From assembly GCA_045644665.1 (NCBI GenBank), contig JAZRHH010000007.1, forward strand, positions 27,148 through 91,147: a stretch of 64,000 bases of DNA, written 5' to 3'. Shown piece after piece: positions 18,232 through 27,450 of this stretch (position 1 is its first letter; every line of letters starts with the position of its first letter). The stretch comes from RGIG9115 sp045644665 (GTDB lineage Bacteria; Bacillota; Clostridia; UBA1381). A model generated the notes under the pieces. The model did no database searches and was not told where the DNA came from. It saw nothing but the letters and a program-made list of their open reading frames with translations. Both the position numbers and the translations under genes were made by a program.

Positions 18232-21200
18232 AGCTCCGCCTCCTTTTCAATTTCCCTAAACTCCGCTCTGCCACGAGAGCCGTCATTTACTGCATCATTT
18301 TCAAATCTGTCGTACATACAAATTGTTTTAAAATCACAGAATTTGCACGAGTCATGTTTTCCATGAACATATGGATAGGCTCTTACATCGCCCTCTCTTA
18401 TGCTCTCTCCTGCGTTTTTGACAGTTTCTTTTACTGCTCTGTATACGGCTTTTAAAACGTCCGGTGATGACACGTTGGACCTTGCTGTATACAAGTCATC
18501 TTTTTTTAGTGAAACAGGCAAAAAGTCACTTTCTTTGTTTTCTAAAAGCAGGTTGTCCATATCTGTACCTGTTTTGACTTCATATTCTATGTCTTTATCC
18601 TCAATTACAATGCCACTTAGTCTGTACTGTCTTTTTATCTCTTTTTCAATTTCTTCGGGGGTGTTACATTTTGCAATTTTCTTTTTTAGGCTGTTATAGA
18701 AGAAGCCTCTTACATCTGCTCCGCCGCCATATAGCTTTTCTGCCGCCATGGCATAAACTACAAGCTGCAGATCAATACCGTTCAGGGCATCGGCAAAGTC
18801 AAATTCCTTTTCCCCTGTCTTATAGTCAACTACTCTGAGGCTTACTTTGCCATCCTCCTCAAAGATATCGAGCCTGTCTATTATGCCGTGAACCTTTGTT
18901 TTTTCGTCTATTTCAAGGTCATCAAATTTTAACTCGTTTCCGTAGATAGAGTATTTTCCTCTTACAAACATAAGGTTTATAAGCTCTGCAGCCTTTAAAA
19001 CAGTACCCTCTACACGTTCAAGAACTCCTGTAAGCTTTGGGCTTTCGTCAGGGTTTGATTTTTCTTTTATTTCCTCCATGACAGAGTGTACAATTTTTTC
19101 TCTTTCTGTATCGGTAAGAGTTTTAAAGTCGACGGTCTTTTCTACTTTTTCGCAGAAAAGTGCAAGGGCATGGTGTACAATGCTTCCTGTATCCGTGCTC
19201 TTTACTTCATTTGTTTCCTCTGCCTCAAGCCTTAGTCCAAAGTCCATAAAATACATAAAAGGACACTTAAAATATTCTTCAAGCCTTGATATACTTTGGC
19301 GGTCATACCCCTCATAAAGAGCACCGGAGGTATCAGCAGAGATTTTGCCTTTTAAATTTCTGTACTGCTCTGCTTTCTTTATAAGGTCAAGCTCTTTTTT
19401 ATACTCTGGCTTATTTTCGAACCAGTCTTTTATACATTCATAGTCCCCGCCAAGCTCTTCTTCGCCGGAGAGCCGCATAAGGAGCTTCCTTAGCATAATT
19501 TCAGGCGCGGCAATAAAAAGGTCTTTTTCCTCTTTTTCAAAATCAAGACCCTCAAATTTTTCTTTTATAAGGTCAAAGATATGTGACCTTTCCTCTGCTC
19601 CGCCCTCAAGGTCCGCCTTTGCATAGCTGATATACAAAACCTCCGAGGCTTCGGAAATTGCAGATAAAAGCTCAAACTCCTTTGAGAGATTGCGGTTTGA
19701 CTTGCCAAGGGTTTTTGGGATACAGTCTATTATTTCTATTTCGTCCTCTGTAATTATTCCGTCCTCTGTTTTGATAGCCGGAACAGTGTCACGTGTTGCA
19801 CCAAGAATAAAAAGTGCCTTTACCCTGCCGCCGTTTCTGTGACCTGCATCACTTACAGAAACTCCGTTTGTTACGGTTGGAATAAGGCTTATGTCCGAGC
19901 CGTCTATTCCCGCCTTAAAATACTCGCCAAAGGTTTGTCTGTTTATCCTCTCACCATCAAGGGATACAACCATCTGGTCAAATATATTTATTATAATATT
20001 CCAGATATGAGTAAGTCTTGCAGCTTCGTTTTCGTCACCTGTTTTTTCAAGGTGCTCAATTTTGATACGGATTTTTTCGCAGAGGTTTATATCCTGTAAA
20101 AGGTCAAAGAATGCACCAACGTGCTCTTTGACGGTTTTTCTGCCTTTGGAGCTTTCATAATACTTTAAAAGAGGCTCTGCAAATGCCTTTCGCAAGGTAA
20201 TAAGCCGCCCTCCGTCATCTACTGCTCTTGCTCTTTTGCCCATTGCCTCGTCAAATACACCGGAGGCAAAGCTCTCAAAATATTTTTCCTCTCCCCACAT
20301 ACCGCCTTTTATATTTTTCTTTGCGGCAAAGGCTGTAAGATAGTCTGCATCATCTGCTGTGTCAAGGACGTAGCCTGTTTTTAGATACCTTAAAACACTA
20401 TGGAGTGGAAAGCTTTTTTTATCTACTATGTCAAATACAGTTGTAAGAAGTATGGACACGGAGGTATTTGAAAGGGGCATTTTGTAATCAGAGAAATATG
20501 GGATTTTACACCTTTCAAAAACTGCTTCTATACAAGAGGTGTACTTTTCAGGGCTTCCGCAAAGAACAGAAATGTCCGAGAAGTCATAGCCTCTGTCACA
20601 CACAAGGTCAAGTATCTCCTTTGCTGCCAACTCCGTTTCCTCGTAAACATCTTTTGCACACACAAGCTTAATATCCGAGACATGGTCCTTATACTTTTCA
20701 CCGGAAAGGTCGTATGTGCTACAAAGAAAGGAAATTGCAGGGTTTATAAGGCTCTGCGCCTCTGTTTTTTCATAAGCAGTACTAAAGCCCAGTTTCTTTA
20801 ACGCATCGTATGTATGCCGGGGAACAAAGGACACATCATCCGCCTCGCCCTCTGCCTCGGGCAAAAAGATATTTACAAAGGCGCCTGAGTCAAGATATGC
20901 TTTTATAACATTCAGCTCTGAGGTTGTAAATTCCACAAAGGAGTCTATCCAGATAATTGTATTTTGTAAATCCTGTCCTTTTATGCTTCCGGCAAGATTA
21001 TGAAGCAGGTCTTCCTCGTCTGTGTAGCCTTTTTCTTCGAAAATTCTTATATATTCTTCATAAATTAGTATAAGGCTCTCAAGCTTTTTGGCTGTTGTAA
21101 GGTTTCCTGTATTTTCTGCTGCCTTTTTTAAATTTTCAGGCAAAATACAAAACCTTTTCCAGTCATAAATCACATCAAGGACGCTGCTTGTAAAGCCTTG

Positions 21201-21530
21201 TCTTTCCTTTGCACCAAAAAATACAGAGTCCTCGTCTATGGTCTTGTTTATAATGCTTTTTAAAAGCATTTGCTTTCCAACAGGTGAAAGAGCTTCCTCT
21301 GCACCCTCTGCTTTTCGCAGTAATCTTTGAAAGGTAAGTACCTCTACTCCGCCAAGACCTACACCGCCAAAAGTGTCACATATAAGCTTTTCTGCATTAT
21401 AAGAAAACCTGTCGGGGACCATGAGAATAAGCTCACGGCTCTTTTCTTCCGCCAGGTATTTTTTTATTTCTTCAAGATAAATTTCCTCCGCCGGAGCAGT
21501 CAGCTTTGTGCTTACAAGTCTAAGTGGCAT
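18228..21530 (-). CDS. addB: ATP-dependent helicase/nuclease subunit B
   Basis: Partner of AddA; an inactivated helicase fold that recognises Chi, joined to a RecB-type nuclease. The C-terminal part shows nuclease residues RVVDYKTGEKEF and the iron-sulphur cysteines: one in EYFKCPFMYF and three in CKFCDFKTIC. The N-terminus MPLRLVSTKLTAPAEEIYLE lacks the GRAGSGKT Walker A loop found in many relatives at this point, although the following strand ILMVPDRFSYNAEKLI is conserved. I use the ATG at 21530 because AAAGG lies ten bases upstream; a GTG three codons earlier is too close to it. Stop overlaps addA. Confidence 0.95.
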   Translation of the reverse strand: MPLRLVSTKLTAPAEEIYLEEIKKYLAEEKSRELILMVPDRFSYNAEKLICDTFGGVGLGGVEVLTFQRLLRKAEGAEEALSPVGKQMLLKSIINKTIDEDSVFFGAKERQGFTSSVLDVIYDWKRFCILPENLKKAAENTGNLTTAKKLESLILIYEEYIRIFEEKGYTDEEDLLHNLAGSIKGQDLQNTIIWIDSFVEFTTSELNVIKAYLDSGAFVNIFLPEAEGEADDVSFVPRHTYDALKKLGFSTAYEKTEAQSLINPAISFLCSTYDLSGEKYKDHVSDIKLVCAKDVYEETELAAKEILDLVCDRGYDFSDISVLCGSPEKYTSCIEAVFERCKIPYFSDYKMPLSNTSVSILLTTVFDIVDKKSFPLHSVLRYLKTGYVLDTADDADYLTAFAAKKNIKGGMWGEEKYFESFASGVFDEAMGKRARAVDDGGRLITLRKAFAEPLLKYYESSKGRKTVKEHVGAFFDLLQDINLCEKIRIKIEHLEKTGDENEAARLTHIWNIIINIFDQMVVSLDGERINRQTFGEYFKAGIDGSDISLIPTVTNGVSVSDAGHRNGGRVKALFILGATRDTVPAIKTEDGIITEDEIEIIDCIPKTLGKSNRNLSKEFELLSAISEASEVLYISYAKADLEGGAEERSHIFDLIKEKFEGLDFEKEEKDLFIAAPEIMLRKLLMRLSGEEELGGDYECIKDWFENKPEYKKELDLIKKAEQYRNLKGKISADTSGALYEGYDRQSISRLEEYFKCPFMYFMDFGLRLEAEETNEVKSTDTGSIVHHALALFCEKVEKTVDFKTLTDTEREKIVHSVMEEIKEKSNPDESPKLTGVLERVEGTVLKAAELINLMFVRGKYSIYGNELKFDDLEIDEKTKVHGIIDRLDIFEEDGKVSLRVVDYKTGEKEFDFADALNGIDLQLVVYAMAAEKLYGGGADVRGFFYNSLKKKIAKCNTPEEIEKEIKRQYRLSGIVIEDKDIEYEVKTGTDMDNLLLENKESDFLPVSLKKDDLYTARSNVSSPDVLKAVYRAVKETVKNAGESIREGDVRAYPYVHGKHDSCKFCDFKTICMYDRFENDAVNDGSRGRAEFREIEKEAEL

Positions 21531-21545
21531 AAGCCTCACGCCTTT

Positions 21546-22076
21546 CTATATACTAATGGGAGTTATAAGGTCCGTAACATCAAATAATACAGAGCCAATA
21601 ACCTTTCTTTTTCCCGGCTTTTTAAAAATCTCACAAATTCCTGTTTTTCTGTTTACACATACGCAGCCAAGAGAACTTTTATTAATTTCAAAGTTTGCCA
21701 TGTATACCCGGTTTTCCTTTGTAATGCAAAAAAACGCATCTCTATTAAAATTCATACAGGACTTCATTTGCACCTTGCCGTAGCTCTCTTCCGGACCAAA
21801 CTTTCCAAAAACAGTTTTGCCTGCATAGAAATTTCCCAGAATATGAATAAATCTGTTTCCTTTAAACACGTGTTCCACAGGCATCTCAAGGACACTTGCA
21901 AGAAGCATCATTTTGTCAAATCCCGGTCGATAATCGTCTTTTTCAATTTTTCTTATGAGATACCTTGACATGCCCGATTCCTTAGCAAGTTGAATTTGGG
22001 TCATGTTCTTATCTTTCCTGTATATTCTTACTCTTTCTCCAAAAGAGGTGTCTTTGTCTATTAGTATAAGTCCCAA
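21546..22076 (-). CDS. XRE-type helix-turn-helix protein with unrecognised C-terminal domain
   Basis: Residues 10-72 form an XRE/Cro-like HTH domain (FGERVRIYRKDKNMTQIQLA, SGMSRYLIRKIEKDD, then MLLASVLEMPVEHVFKGN). The remaining 100 residues are beta-rich with scattered cysteines (MKSCMNFNRDAFFC, LGCVCVNRKTGIC) and match no domain I know. The start codon is TTG; GAGGG inside the last codons of rsmA serves as its ribosome binding site nine bases upstream. It lies between rsmA (2 bp) and addB (15 bp) in the operon. It is a probable transcriptional regulator of unknown target. Confidence 0.75.
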   Translation of the reverse strand: MGLILIDKDTSFGERVRIYRKDKNMTQIQLAKESGMSRYLIRKIEKDDYRPGFDKMMLLASVLEMPVEHVFKGNRFIHILGNFYAGKTVFGKFGPEESYGKVQMKSCMNFNRDAFFCITKENRVYMANFEINKSSLGCVCVNRKTGICEIFKKPGKRKVIGSVLFDVTDLITPISI

Positions 22077-22078
22077 TT

Positions 22079-22933
22079 TTACATTCCCTCTTGCTTAAAT
22101 TTGTTGCTTATTGCCGCAAATTCTTCTATGGACAGGGTTTCCCCTCTCCTTGTAGGGTTAATTCCTGCTTCCTCAAGATAAGCAGAAAGCTTTGCCTTAT
22201 CCCCTCCAAAGCCACTTGAAAGGCAATTGAGCAGGGTTTTTCTTCTTTGGGAGAAAGCTGCCTTTACTACCCTGAAAAACATTTTTTCATCAATAAGCTC
22301 TACAGGTGGCTCTTTTCTTATTTTCATAAGCACAACTGCAGAGTCTACCTTTGGTGCAGGAACAAAGCAGCCTGCAGGCACCTTTGCTACAATTTCTGCC
22401 TGTGTATAGTACGAACACAAAACACTTATAGCTCCGTATTCCTTACCGCCGGGAGTTGCACAAAGCCTCTCGGCAACCTCTTTTTGTACCATTACCACCA
22501 TAGCTTCAAGAGGGAGTTTGCTTTCAAGAACCGTTGTAATAATGGGAGTTGTTATATAGTAGGGTAGGTTTGCCGCAAGAGAAACCTTTTTATCTTCAAA
22601 CTCGTCCGCTATGAGCTTTTTAAGGTCCATTTTCATACAGTCGCCTGAAATAATTTTTACATTTGAGTGCTCTTTCAGGGTATATTCCAGAACCTGAGGA
22701 AGATTTTTGTCAATTTCAATTGCAACTACCTTATCAAAATTACTTGCAAGGGCGTCTGTAAGAGTGCCAAAGCCGGGACCGATTTCAAGTATTCCTTCGC
22801 TTCCTCTTACACTTTCGCATATTTCAGAAAGAACCTTCTCGGAAGTGAGAAAGTTCTGACCGTAGGCTTTTTTAAATTCAAAGCCAAATTTTCTTTTTAT
22901 GTCTTTTATTACATTAGGGTCTGTTAAAACCAT
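22079..22933 (-). CDS. rsmA: 16S rRNA dimethyladenosine transferase
   Basis: Dimethylates the two adjacent adenines near the 3' end of 16S rRNA (A1518/A1519 in E. coli numbering) using S-adenosylmethionine; formerly ksgA. The Rossmann SAM motif ILEIGPGFGTLTD is at about residues 45-57 and the catalytic NLPYYITTP motif at about 121-129. The C-terminal helical domain contains AAFSQRRKTLLNCL. The 284-residue length is normal. AGAGGA precedes the ATG. It is followed by the XRE gene with a 2-bp gap. Confidence 0.97.
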   Translation of the reverse strand: MVLTDPNVIKDIKRKFGFEFKKAYGQNFLTSEKVLSEICESVRGSEGILEIGPGFGTLTDALASNFDKVVAIEIDKNLPQVLEYTLKEHSNVKIISGDCMKMDLKKLIADEFEDKKVSLAANLPYYITTPIITTVLESKLPLEAMVVMVQKEVAERLCATPGGKEYGAISVLCSYYTQAEIVAKVPAGCFVPAPKVDSAVVLMKIRKEPPVELIDEKMFFRVVKAAFSQRRKTLLNCLSSGFGGDKAKLSAYLEEAGINPTRRGETLSIEEFAAISNKFKQEGM

Positions 22934-22952
22934 GTATAGTAGTTCCTCTCTT

Positions 22953-23702
22953 TTATATGAAAAGTAACGGATTTTTTGGGTGAGGAAGCACTCCGCTTTT
23001 ATATGCTTCCCTGTTTTCCAGAATTCGTGTTCCGTTTTCTTCTATAAGTCTTACATATTCCTTGCCAAAATGCTTTTCAAGGTTTTCATAAGCCTGGGGT
23101 ATAGTATTGTTTCTGCCTACCAGCCCATGCATATCACTTCCGAGAATATGTATTCTTCCTTTTTTGAAAAGTCCAAGGGCAGCACGTCTGCCTTTATATG
23201 TTCCAAATACATACGAATTAACCTGATACACAGGCTGCAGCTCGTCTATAAGCCGGAACCATCTGGCAGGTCTTTTAAGATAGCGGTCTATGTGCGCCAT
23301 AATTGGCCTGATGCCTCGCAGGGAAAGCTTATAAAGGCTCTCTATCATCCAATCTTTCCAGGGCCCCGGAGGCATTTCCACAAGCATATAGTTTGTGCCC
23401 TCAATGCACAGCTCATCAATTCTTTCAAAGTCCGTAAAATCAAATGCCAGGTTTGCCTCTGCAGCTATTCGCATCTCAGGCACATCATGTCCCACACACG
23501 CCGCTTTAAGCTCTTCGTATTTTCTGTTACGCCTTCTTAAAAAGTCGTTCATTTTAACTTCCTCACGAGGATAAAAGTGAGGGGAAAGGACAATTGTTTT
23601 TGTTCCTCTTGCATATGCATCTTCAAGCATTTTAACTGCTGTTTGCAAGGTGTCTGCGCCGTCATCTATATGCTGCAAAATATGTGTATGAAAGTCCAGC
23701 AT
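22953..23702 (-). CDS. CpsB/YwqE-like PHP-domain phosphoesterase
   Basis: A PHP-fold metal-dependent hydrolase resembling the tyrosine phosphatases CpsB/YwqE that act on capsule-chain-length kinases. Metal ligands are visible in DFHTHILQHIDDGA at the start, LSPHFYPREEV, AHIDRY and GSDMHGLVGRN. The ATG at 23702 is chosen because it gives the canonical N-terminus (MLDFHTHI) and lies nine bases from AAGGAG; the ATG three codons earlier abuts that site. No tyrosine kinase or capsule genes are nearby, so the substrate is open. It is second in the long minus-strand operon. Confidence 0.87.
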   Translation of the reverse strand: MLDFHTHILQHIDDGADTLQTAVKMLEDAYARGTKTIVLSPHFYPREEVKMNDFLRRRNRKYEELKAACVGHDVPEMRIAAEANLAFDFTDFERIDELCIEGTNYMLVEMPPGPWKDWMIESLYKLSLRGIRPIMAHIDRYLKRPARWFRLIDELQPVYQVNSYVFGTYKGRRAALGLFKKGRIHILGSDMHGLVGRNNTIPQAYENLEKHFGKEYVRLIEENGTRILENREAYKSGVLPHPKNPLLFI

Positions 23703-23725
23703 ACGTGTCATCTCCTTACAGGGTT

Positions 23726-23941
23726 TCAGATTTCAAAATCATACTGCTTTGCACTGATAGGTTTTTTTCTTCTTACAGGGCGTTTTCTTATATCGTACTC
23801 ATAATCGCTGCAAGGCTGTGCGTGAAATGGTCTGTATTCCTTTCTTTTGGTGCAGTACATATGCTCTTTGAGTCCTTTTGCATCCGTTATATAAAAGCAG
23901 TAGGCACAAATTTTTTCTGTCTTATCCGAGTACATTCTCAA
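23726..23941 (-). CDS. small cysteine-containing protein of unknown function
   Basis: A 71-residue basic protein with four cysteines at 12, 15, 30 and 44 (CAYC, then MYC and PC), spaced like a small zinc-binding fold, and a very basic stretch RKRPVRRKK near the C-terminus. I do not recognise the family. GGAGGG lies upstream of the ATG at good spacing and a consensus promoter precedes it, so the reading frame is credible. It is the first gene of the operon leading to rsmA, addB, addA and metH. Confidence 0.72.
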   Translation of the reverse strand: MRMYSDKTEKICAYCFYITDAKGLKEHMYCTKRKEYRPFHAQPCSDYEYDIRKRPVRRKKPISAKQYDFEI

Positions 23942-23972
23942 AGCCCTCCTTTTGTATACATTCCTAGCTTTG

Positions 23973-24002
23973 ATTATATCACAAAAATAAACTTTAAGTC
24001 AA
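23973..24002 (-). promoter_or_regulatory. sigma-A type promoter of the seven-gene rsmA-addBA-metH operon
   Basis: Minus strand TTGACT (23997-24002), 18-bp spacer, TATAAT (23973-23978). All downstream genes to 12461 have gaps of at most about 25 bp or overlap, so this is the only evident promoter of the operon. Confidence 0.75.
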
Positions 24003-24054
24003 TATTATAGCTAAAGTTTTTAAGAAATTAAAAAAAAGTTTGTGATATTTATGC

Positions 24055-24083
24055 TTGATTTTCTTGTTTTTTTGTTATATAAT
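24055..24083 (+). promoter_or_regulatory. sigma-A type promoter of purB
   Basis: TTGATT (24055-24060), 17-bp spacer, TATAAT (24078-24083), 36 bp before the purB ATG. The short leader leaves no room for a purine riboswitch. Confidence 0.78.
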
Positions 24084-24118
24084 ATATGGGTAGCTTTAGG
24101 CTAGACTGGAGGGAGTTT

Positions 24119-25549
24119 ATGACAAATACATACGAAAGCCCGCTAAATACCCGTTATGCATCTAAAGAAATGCAATACATTTTTTCACCTGACAAGAAGT
24201 TCACAACCTGGCGAAAGCTGTGGATTGCTCTTGCAGAAAGTGAAAAGGAGCTGGGTCTTCCAATAACAGACGAGCAAATTGCCGAAATGAAGCAACATGC
24301 AGAGGATATAAATTATGATGTTGCAAAGAAAAGGGAAAGAGAAGTAAGACATGACGTAATGAGCCATGTTTATGCCTACGGCGTACAGTGCCCAAAGGCA
24401 AAGCCTATCATTCACCTTGGTGCAACAAGCTGCTATGTTGGTGATAACACTGACATAATTGTTATGACAGAGGCTATGGAGCTTATTAAGAAAAAGCTTG
24501 TAAACCTTATTGCCAGACTTTCTGAATTTGCAATAAAATACAAGGATTTGCCAACCCTTGGCTTTACACACTTCCAGGCTGCACAGCCAACAACTGTTGG
24601 TAAGCGTGCAACACTTTGGATTATGGAGCTACTTTGTGACCTTGAGGAAGTAAATCACAGGCTTGACAGTATTATGCTCCGTGGCTGTAAGGGAACAACA
24701 GGAACACAGGCAAGTTTTTTGGAGCTTTTTGACGGCGACCATGAAAAGTGCAAGGCACTGGACCAGAAAATTGCAGAGAAAATGGGCTTTAAAAAGTGCT
24801 TTCCCGTAACAGGTCAAACATATCCGAGAAAACTTGATACTATGATGCTTAATACTCTCTCTCTTATTGCACAAAGCGCATACAAGTTTTCTACAGATAT
24901 AAGGCTTCTTCAGCATCTTAAAGAAATAGAAGAGCCCTTTGAAAAGTCACAGATTGGCTCATCTGCCATGGCGTACAAGAGAAACCCAATGCGCAGCGAG
25001 CGGATTGGCTCACTTGCAAGACACGTGCTTGTTTCTGCGTTAAATCCGGCAATTACTGCGTCTACACAGTGGTTTGAGAGGACTCTTGACGACTCGGCAA
25101 ACAAAAGAATTTCCGTTCCGGAGAGCTTCCTTGCTACAGACGCAATTTTGGACCTTTATATAAATGTTACAGACGGACTTGTTGTTTACGATAAGGTAAT
25201 AAGAAAGCATTTCATGGAAGAAATACCTTTTATGGCAACAGAGAATATTATGATGGACGCTGTAAAGCGTGGCGGTGACAGGCAAGAGCTTCATGAGCTT
25301 ATACGCACCTACTCCATGGAAGCAGGAAAGAGAGTTAAGCTTGAGGGAAAACCAAATAATTTGCCGGAGCTTATAGCGGCAGATTCCACATTCGGACTTA
25401 CTCTTGAGGAGATAAACTCAATTATGCTTCCGGAAAACTTTGTAGGACGTGCGCCTGAGCAGACGCTTGACTTCATAAACGAAAATGTAAAACCAGTCCT
25501 TGAAGAAAACAAAGACCTTCTTGGACTTGAAGTAGAAATAAATGTATAA
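24119..25549 (+). CDS. purB: adenylosuccinate lyase
   Basis: Cleaves SAICAR and adenylosuccinate, releasing fumarate, in purine synthesis. The fumarase/aspartase signature is seen as SSAMAYKRNPMRSERI, with the flexible catalytic loop serine in QIGSSAMAYKRNP. Other conserved parts are HDVMSHVYAYG, HLGATSCYVGDNTD and GFTHFQAAQPTTVGKR. The ATG at 24119 (MTNTYESPLNTRY) has GGAGGGAG at good spacing; the frame extends 11 codons upstream without support. The resulting 476 residues fit the longer PurB type found in many Clostridia and in eukaryotes. It is followed by purA after 27 bp, joining the two enzymes of the IMP-to-AMP branch. Confidence 0.96.
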   Translation: MTNTYESPLNTRYASKEMQYIFSPDKKFTTWRKLWIALAESEKELGLPITDEQIAEMKQHAEDINYDVAKKREREVRHDVMSHVYAYGVQCPKAKPIIHLGATSCYVGDNTDIIVMTEAMELIKKKLVNLIARLSEFAIKYKDLPTLGFTHFQAAQPTTVGKRATLWIMELLCDLEEVNHRLDSIMLRGCKGTTGTQASFLELFDGDHEKCKALDQKIAEKMGFKKCFPVTGQTYPRKLDTMMLNTLSLIAQSAYKFSTDIRLLQHLKEIEEPFEKSQIGSSAMAYKRNPMRSERIGSLARHVLVSALNPAITASTQWFERTLDDSANKRISVPESFLATDAILDLYINVTDGLVVYDKVIRKHFMEEIPFMATENIMMDAVKRGGDRQELHELIRTYSMEAGKRVKLEGKPNNLPELIAADSTFGLTLEEINSIMLPENFVGRAPEQTLDFINENVKPVLEENKDLLGLEVEINV

Positions 25550-25576
25550 AATTTTAAAGATAGGTTGTGATTACAA

Positions 25577-26851
25577 ATGGTAAGAGCTATTGTTGGTGCC
25601 AACTGGGGCGATGAGGGAAAAGGCAAGATAACTGATATGCTTGCAGAAAAATCTGATATTGTAATAAGATTTCAGGGCGGTGCAAACGCGGGCCATACTA
25701 TAATTAACGAGTATGGAAAATTTGCACTCCATCTTTTGCCATCGGGCTCATTTAACAAAAATGTTGTGAATATGATAGGTAACGGTGTTGCACTTGATAT
25801 TCCGGCACTTATAAAAGAAATTGAAGAGGTTGCATCAAGAGGTGTACCTCGTCCGAATATTGTAATTTCAGAGCGTACACAAGTGCTTATGCCATACCAC
25901 AAGCTTTTTGACCAGTACGAAGAAGAACGTCTTTCTGACCGTCAGTTTGGTTCAACAAAGTCAGGTATTGCACCATTTTTCTCAGACAAGTTTGCAAAAA
26001 CAGGATTTCAGGTTTGGGAGCTTTTTGAGCCTGACTACCTCAAGGAAAAGCTAAAGGGTATTGTTGAAGTTAAGAACCTTATACTTGAGCATGTATACCA
26101 CAAGCCACTTCTTGATGTTGATGAGCTTTTTGAAACATTGCTCGGCTACGGAGAGCTTATTAAGCCATATGTTATAGACTCTGTAAAGTTTATGAACGAT
26201 GCAATAAAGAGCGGAAAGAATATCCTTTTGGAAGGTCAGCTTGGCTCACTTAAGGACCCTGACTTTGGTATTTATCCGTTTACTACTTCATCATCTACTC
26301 TTGCAGGCTACGGCGCAATTGGTGCAGGCATACCGCCTTATGAAATAAAGGATATTATTACAGTTGTAAAGGCATATTCATCAGCTGTTGGTGCAGGTGC
26401 TTTTGTAAGTGAAATATTTGGCGATGAAGCAGACGAGCTAAGACGCCGCGGCGGTGACGGCGGCGAGTTTGGTGCAACAACAGGCAGACCAAGAAGAATG
26501 GGTTGGTTTGACTGTGTTGCTTCAAGATACGGCTGCCGTGTACAAGGTGCAACACAGGTTGCATTTACAGTTCTTGATGTTCTTGGATACCTTGATGAAA
26601 TTCCTGTATGTGTAGGCTACGAGGTTGACGGCGAAGTTATCCGTGACTTCCCAACAACAAGTAAGCTTAACCGTGCAAAGCCGGTACTTGAAGTATTACC
26701 TGGTTGGAAGCAGGATATAAGAGGTATAACAAAATACGAGGACCTTCCGGAAAACTGCCGAAAGTATATAGAATTTGTTGAAAAAGAGCTTGAAGTTCCA
26801 ATTACAATAGTTTCTAACGGACCGGGAAGACATGAGATAATCATGAGATAA
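25577..26851 (+). CDS. purA: adenylosuccinate synthetase
   Basis: Joins IMP and aspartate with GTP hydrolysis to form adenylosuccinate. The P-loop GANWGDEGKGKITD is near residue 7, and IRFQGGANAGHTI follows at about residue 30 with the catalytic histidine. GEFGATTGRPRRMGWFD is the IMP/GTP-binding region in the C-terminal half, and the final VSNGPGRHEIIM is conserved. The 424-residue length is standard. It is cotranscribed with purB and followed by a terminator. Confidence 0.97.
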   Translation: MVRAIVGANWGDEGKGKITDMLAEKSDIVIRFQGGANAGHTIINEYGKFALHLLPSGSFNKNVVNMIGNGVALDIPALIKEIEEVASRGVPRPNIVISERTQVLMPYHKLFDQYEEERLSDRQFGSTKSGIAPFFSDKFAKTGFQVWELFEPDYLKEKLKGIVEVKNLILEHVYHKPLLDVDELFETLLGYGELIKPYVIDSVKFMNDAIKSGKNILLEGQLGSLKDPDFGIYPFTTSSSTLAGYGAIGAGIPPYEIKDIITVVKAYSSAVGAGAFVSEIFGDEADELRRRGGDGGEFGATTGRPRRMGWFDCVASRYGCRVQGATQVAFTVLDVLGYLDEIPVCVGYEVDGEVIRDFPTTSKLNRAKPVLEVLPGWKQDIRGITKYEDLPENCRKYIEFVEKELEVPITIVSNGPGRHEIIMR

Positions 26852-26853
26852 CA

Positions 26854-26882
26854 AAAGAGGGTGCAATAAAAGCACCCTCTTT
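26854..26882 (+). terminator. hairpin terminator after purA
   Basis: AAAGAGGGTGC / GCACCCTCTTT (26854-26864 with 26872-26882) with a seven-base loop starts just after the purA stop. The T-run is short, so termination may be partial and some transcription may continue into mntP. Confidence 0.78.
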
Positions 26883-26913
26883 ATATGACTTTGATTGAAA
26901 GGAAAAATTTACT

Positions 26914-27450
26914 ATGTTCTTGGATATTTTATTGATTGGCATTGCTCTTGCAATGGACGCCTTTGCAGTTACCCTGTCATCTGCCATGACCTACCCAAAT
27001 CTTAAGGGTAAAAAGCGTTTTTCACTGCCTGTTGCGTTTGCTGTTTTCCAGGGTGGAATGCCAATACTGGGCTATTTCCTTGGCTGCATTTTCTCCGACT
27101 TCCTATGCAAATATTCCGGAATTATAACCTGTATAATTCTGCTGATTATCGGCGGTGGTATGATTAAGGACGGAATAAAAGGCGAGGACGAGGGTGAAAA
27201 GGAATTTTCCTTTAAGGTTCTGCTTTTACTTGCAATTGCAACAAGTATTGACGCCTTTGCTGTCGGAGTTGGATTTGCGGCTATGGGTGCGGAAGTATTT
27301 TCTTCATCACTTATAATTGCAATCTCTACCCTTGTAATAACTACATTTGGACTTTATTTAGGTAAATTTGCAGGCGAAAAGCTTGGAGATAAAAGCGTTA
27401 TTATTGGTGGACTTGTGCTTGTTGCCATAGGCATCAAATCCCTATTTTAA
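26914..27450 (+). CDS. mntP: manganese efflux pump MntP
   Basis: Six-TM exporter of Mn(II), YebN/MntP family. Each half of the pseudo-repeat has the conserved aspartate motif: ALAMDAFAVTLS in the first helix and ATSIDAFAVGVGF in the fourth. Glycine-rich helices such as LIIGGGMIKDGIKG separate the halves. The 178 residues are slightly shorter than E. coli MntP. AAAGGA lies upstream. No manganese riboswitch (yybP-ykoY type) fits in the 60-bp spacer. The stop codon overlaps that of convergent hemW at TTAA, and a terminator lies inside hemW. Confidence 0.93.
   Translation: MFLDILLIGIALAMDAFAVTLSSAMTYPNLKGKKRFSLPVAFAVFQGGMPILGYFLGCIFSDFLCKYSGIITCIILLIIGGGMIKDGIKGEDEGEKEFSFKVLLLLAIATSIDAFAVGVGFAAMGAEVFSSSLIIAISTLVITTFGLYLGKFAGEKLGDKSVIIGGLVLVAIGIKSLF

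Noticed and set aside
23684..24010. Plus-strand frame upstream of purB
   Set aside because: Antisense to the small Cys protein and across its promoter; no ribosome site or homology.
26852..26913. A yybP-ykoY manganese riboswitch before mntP
   Set aside because: The spacer is about 60 bp and filled by the purA terminator and the mntP ribosome site.
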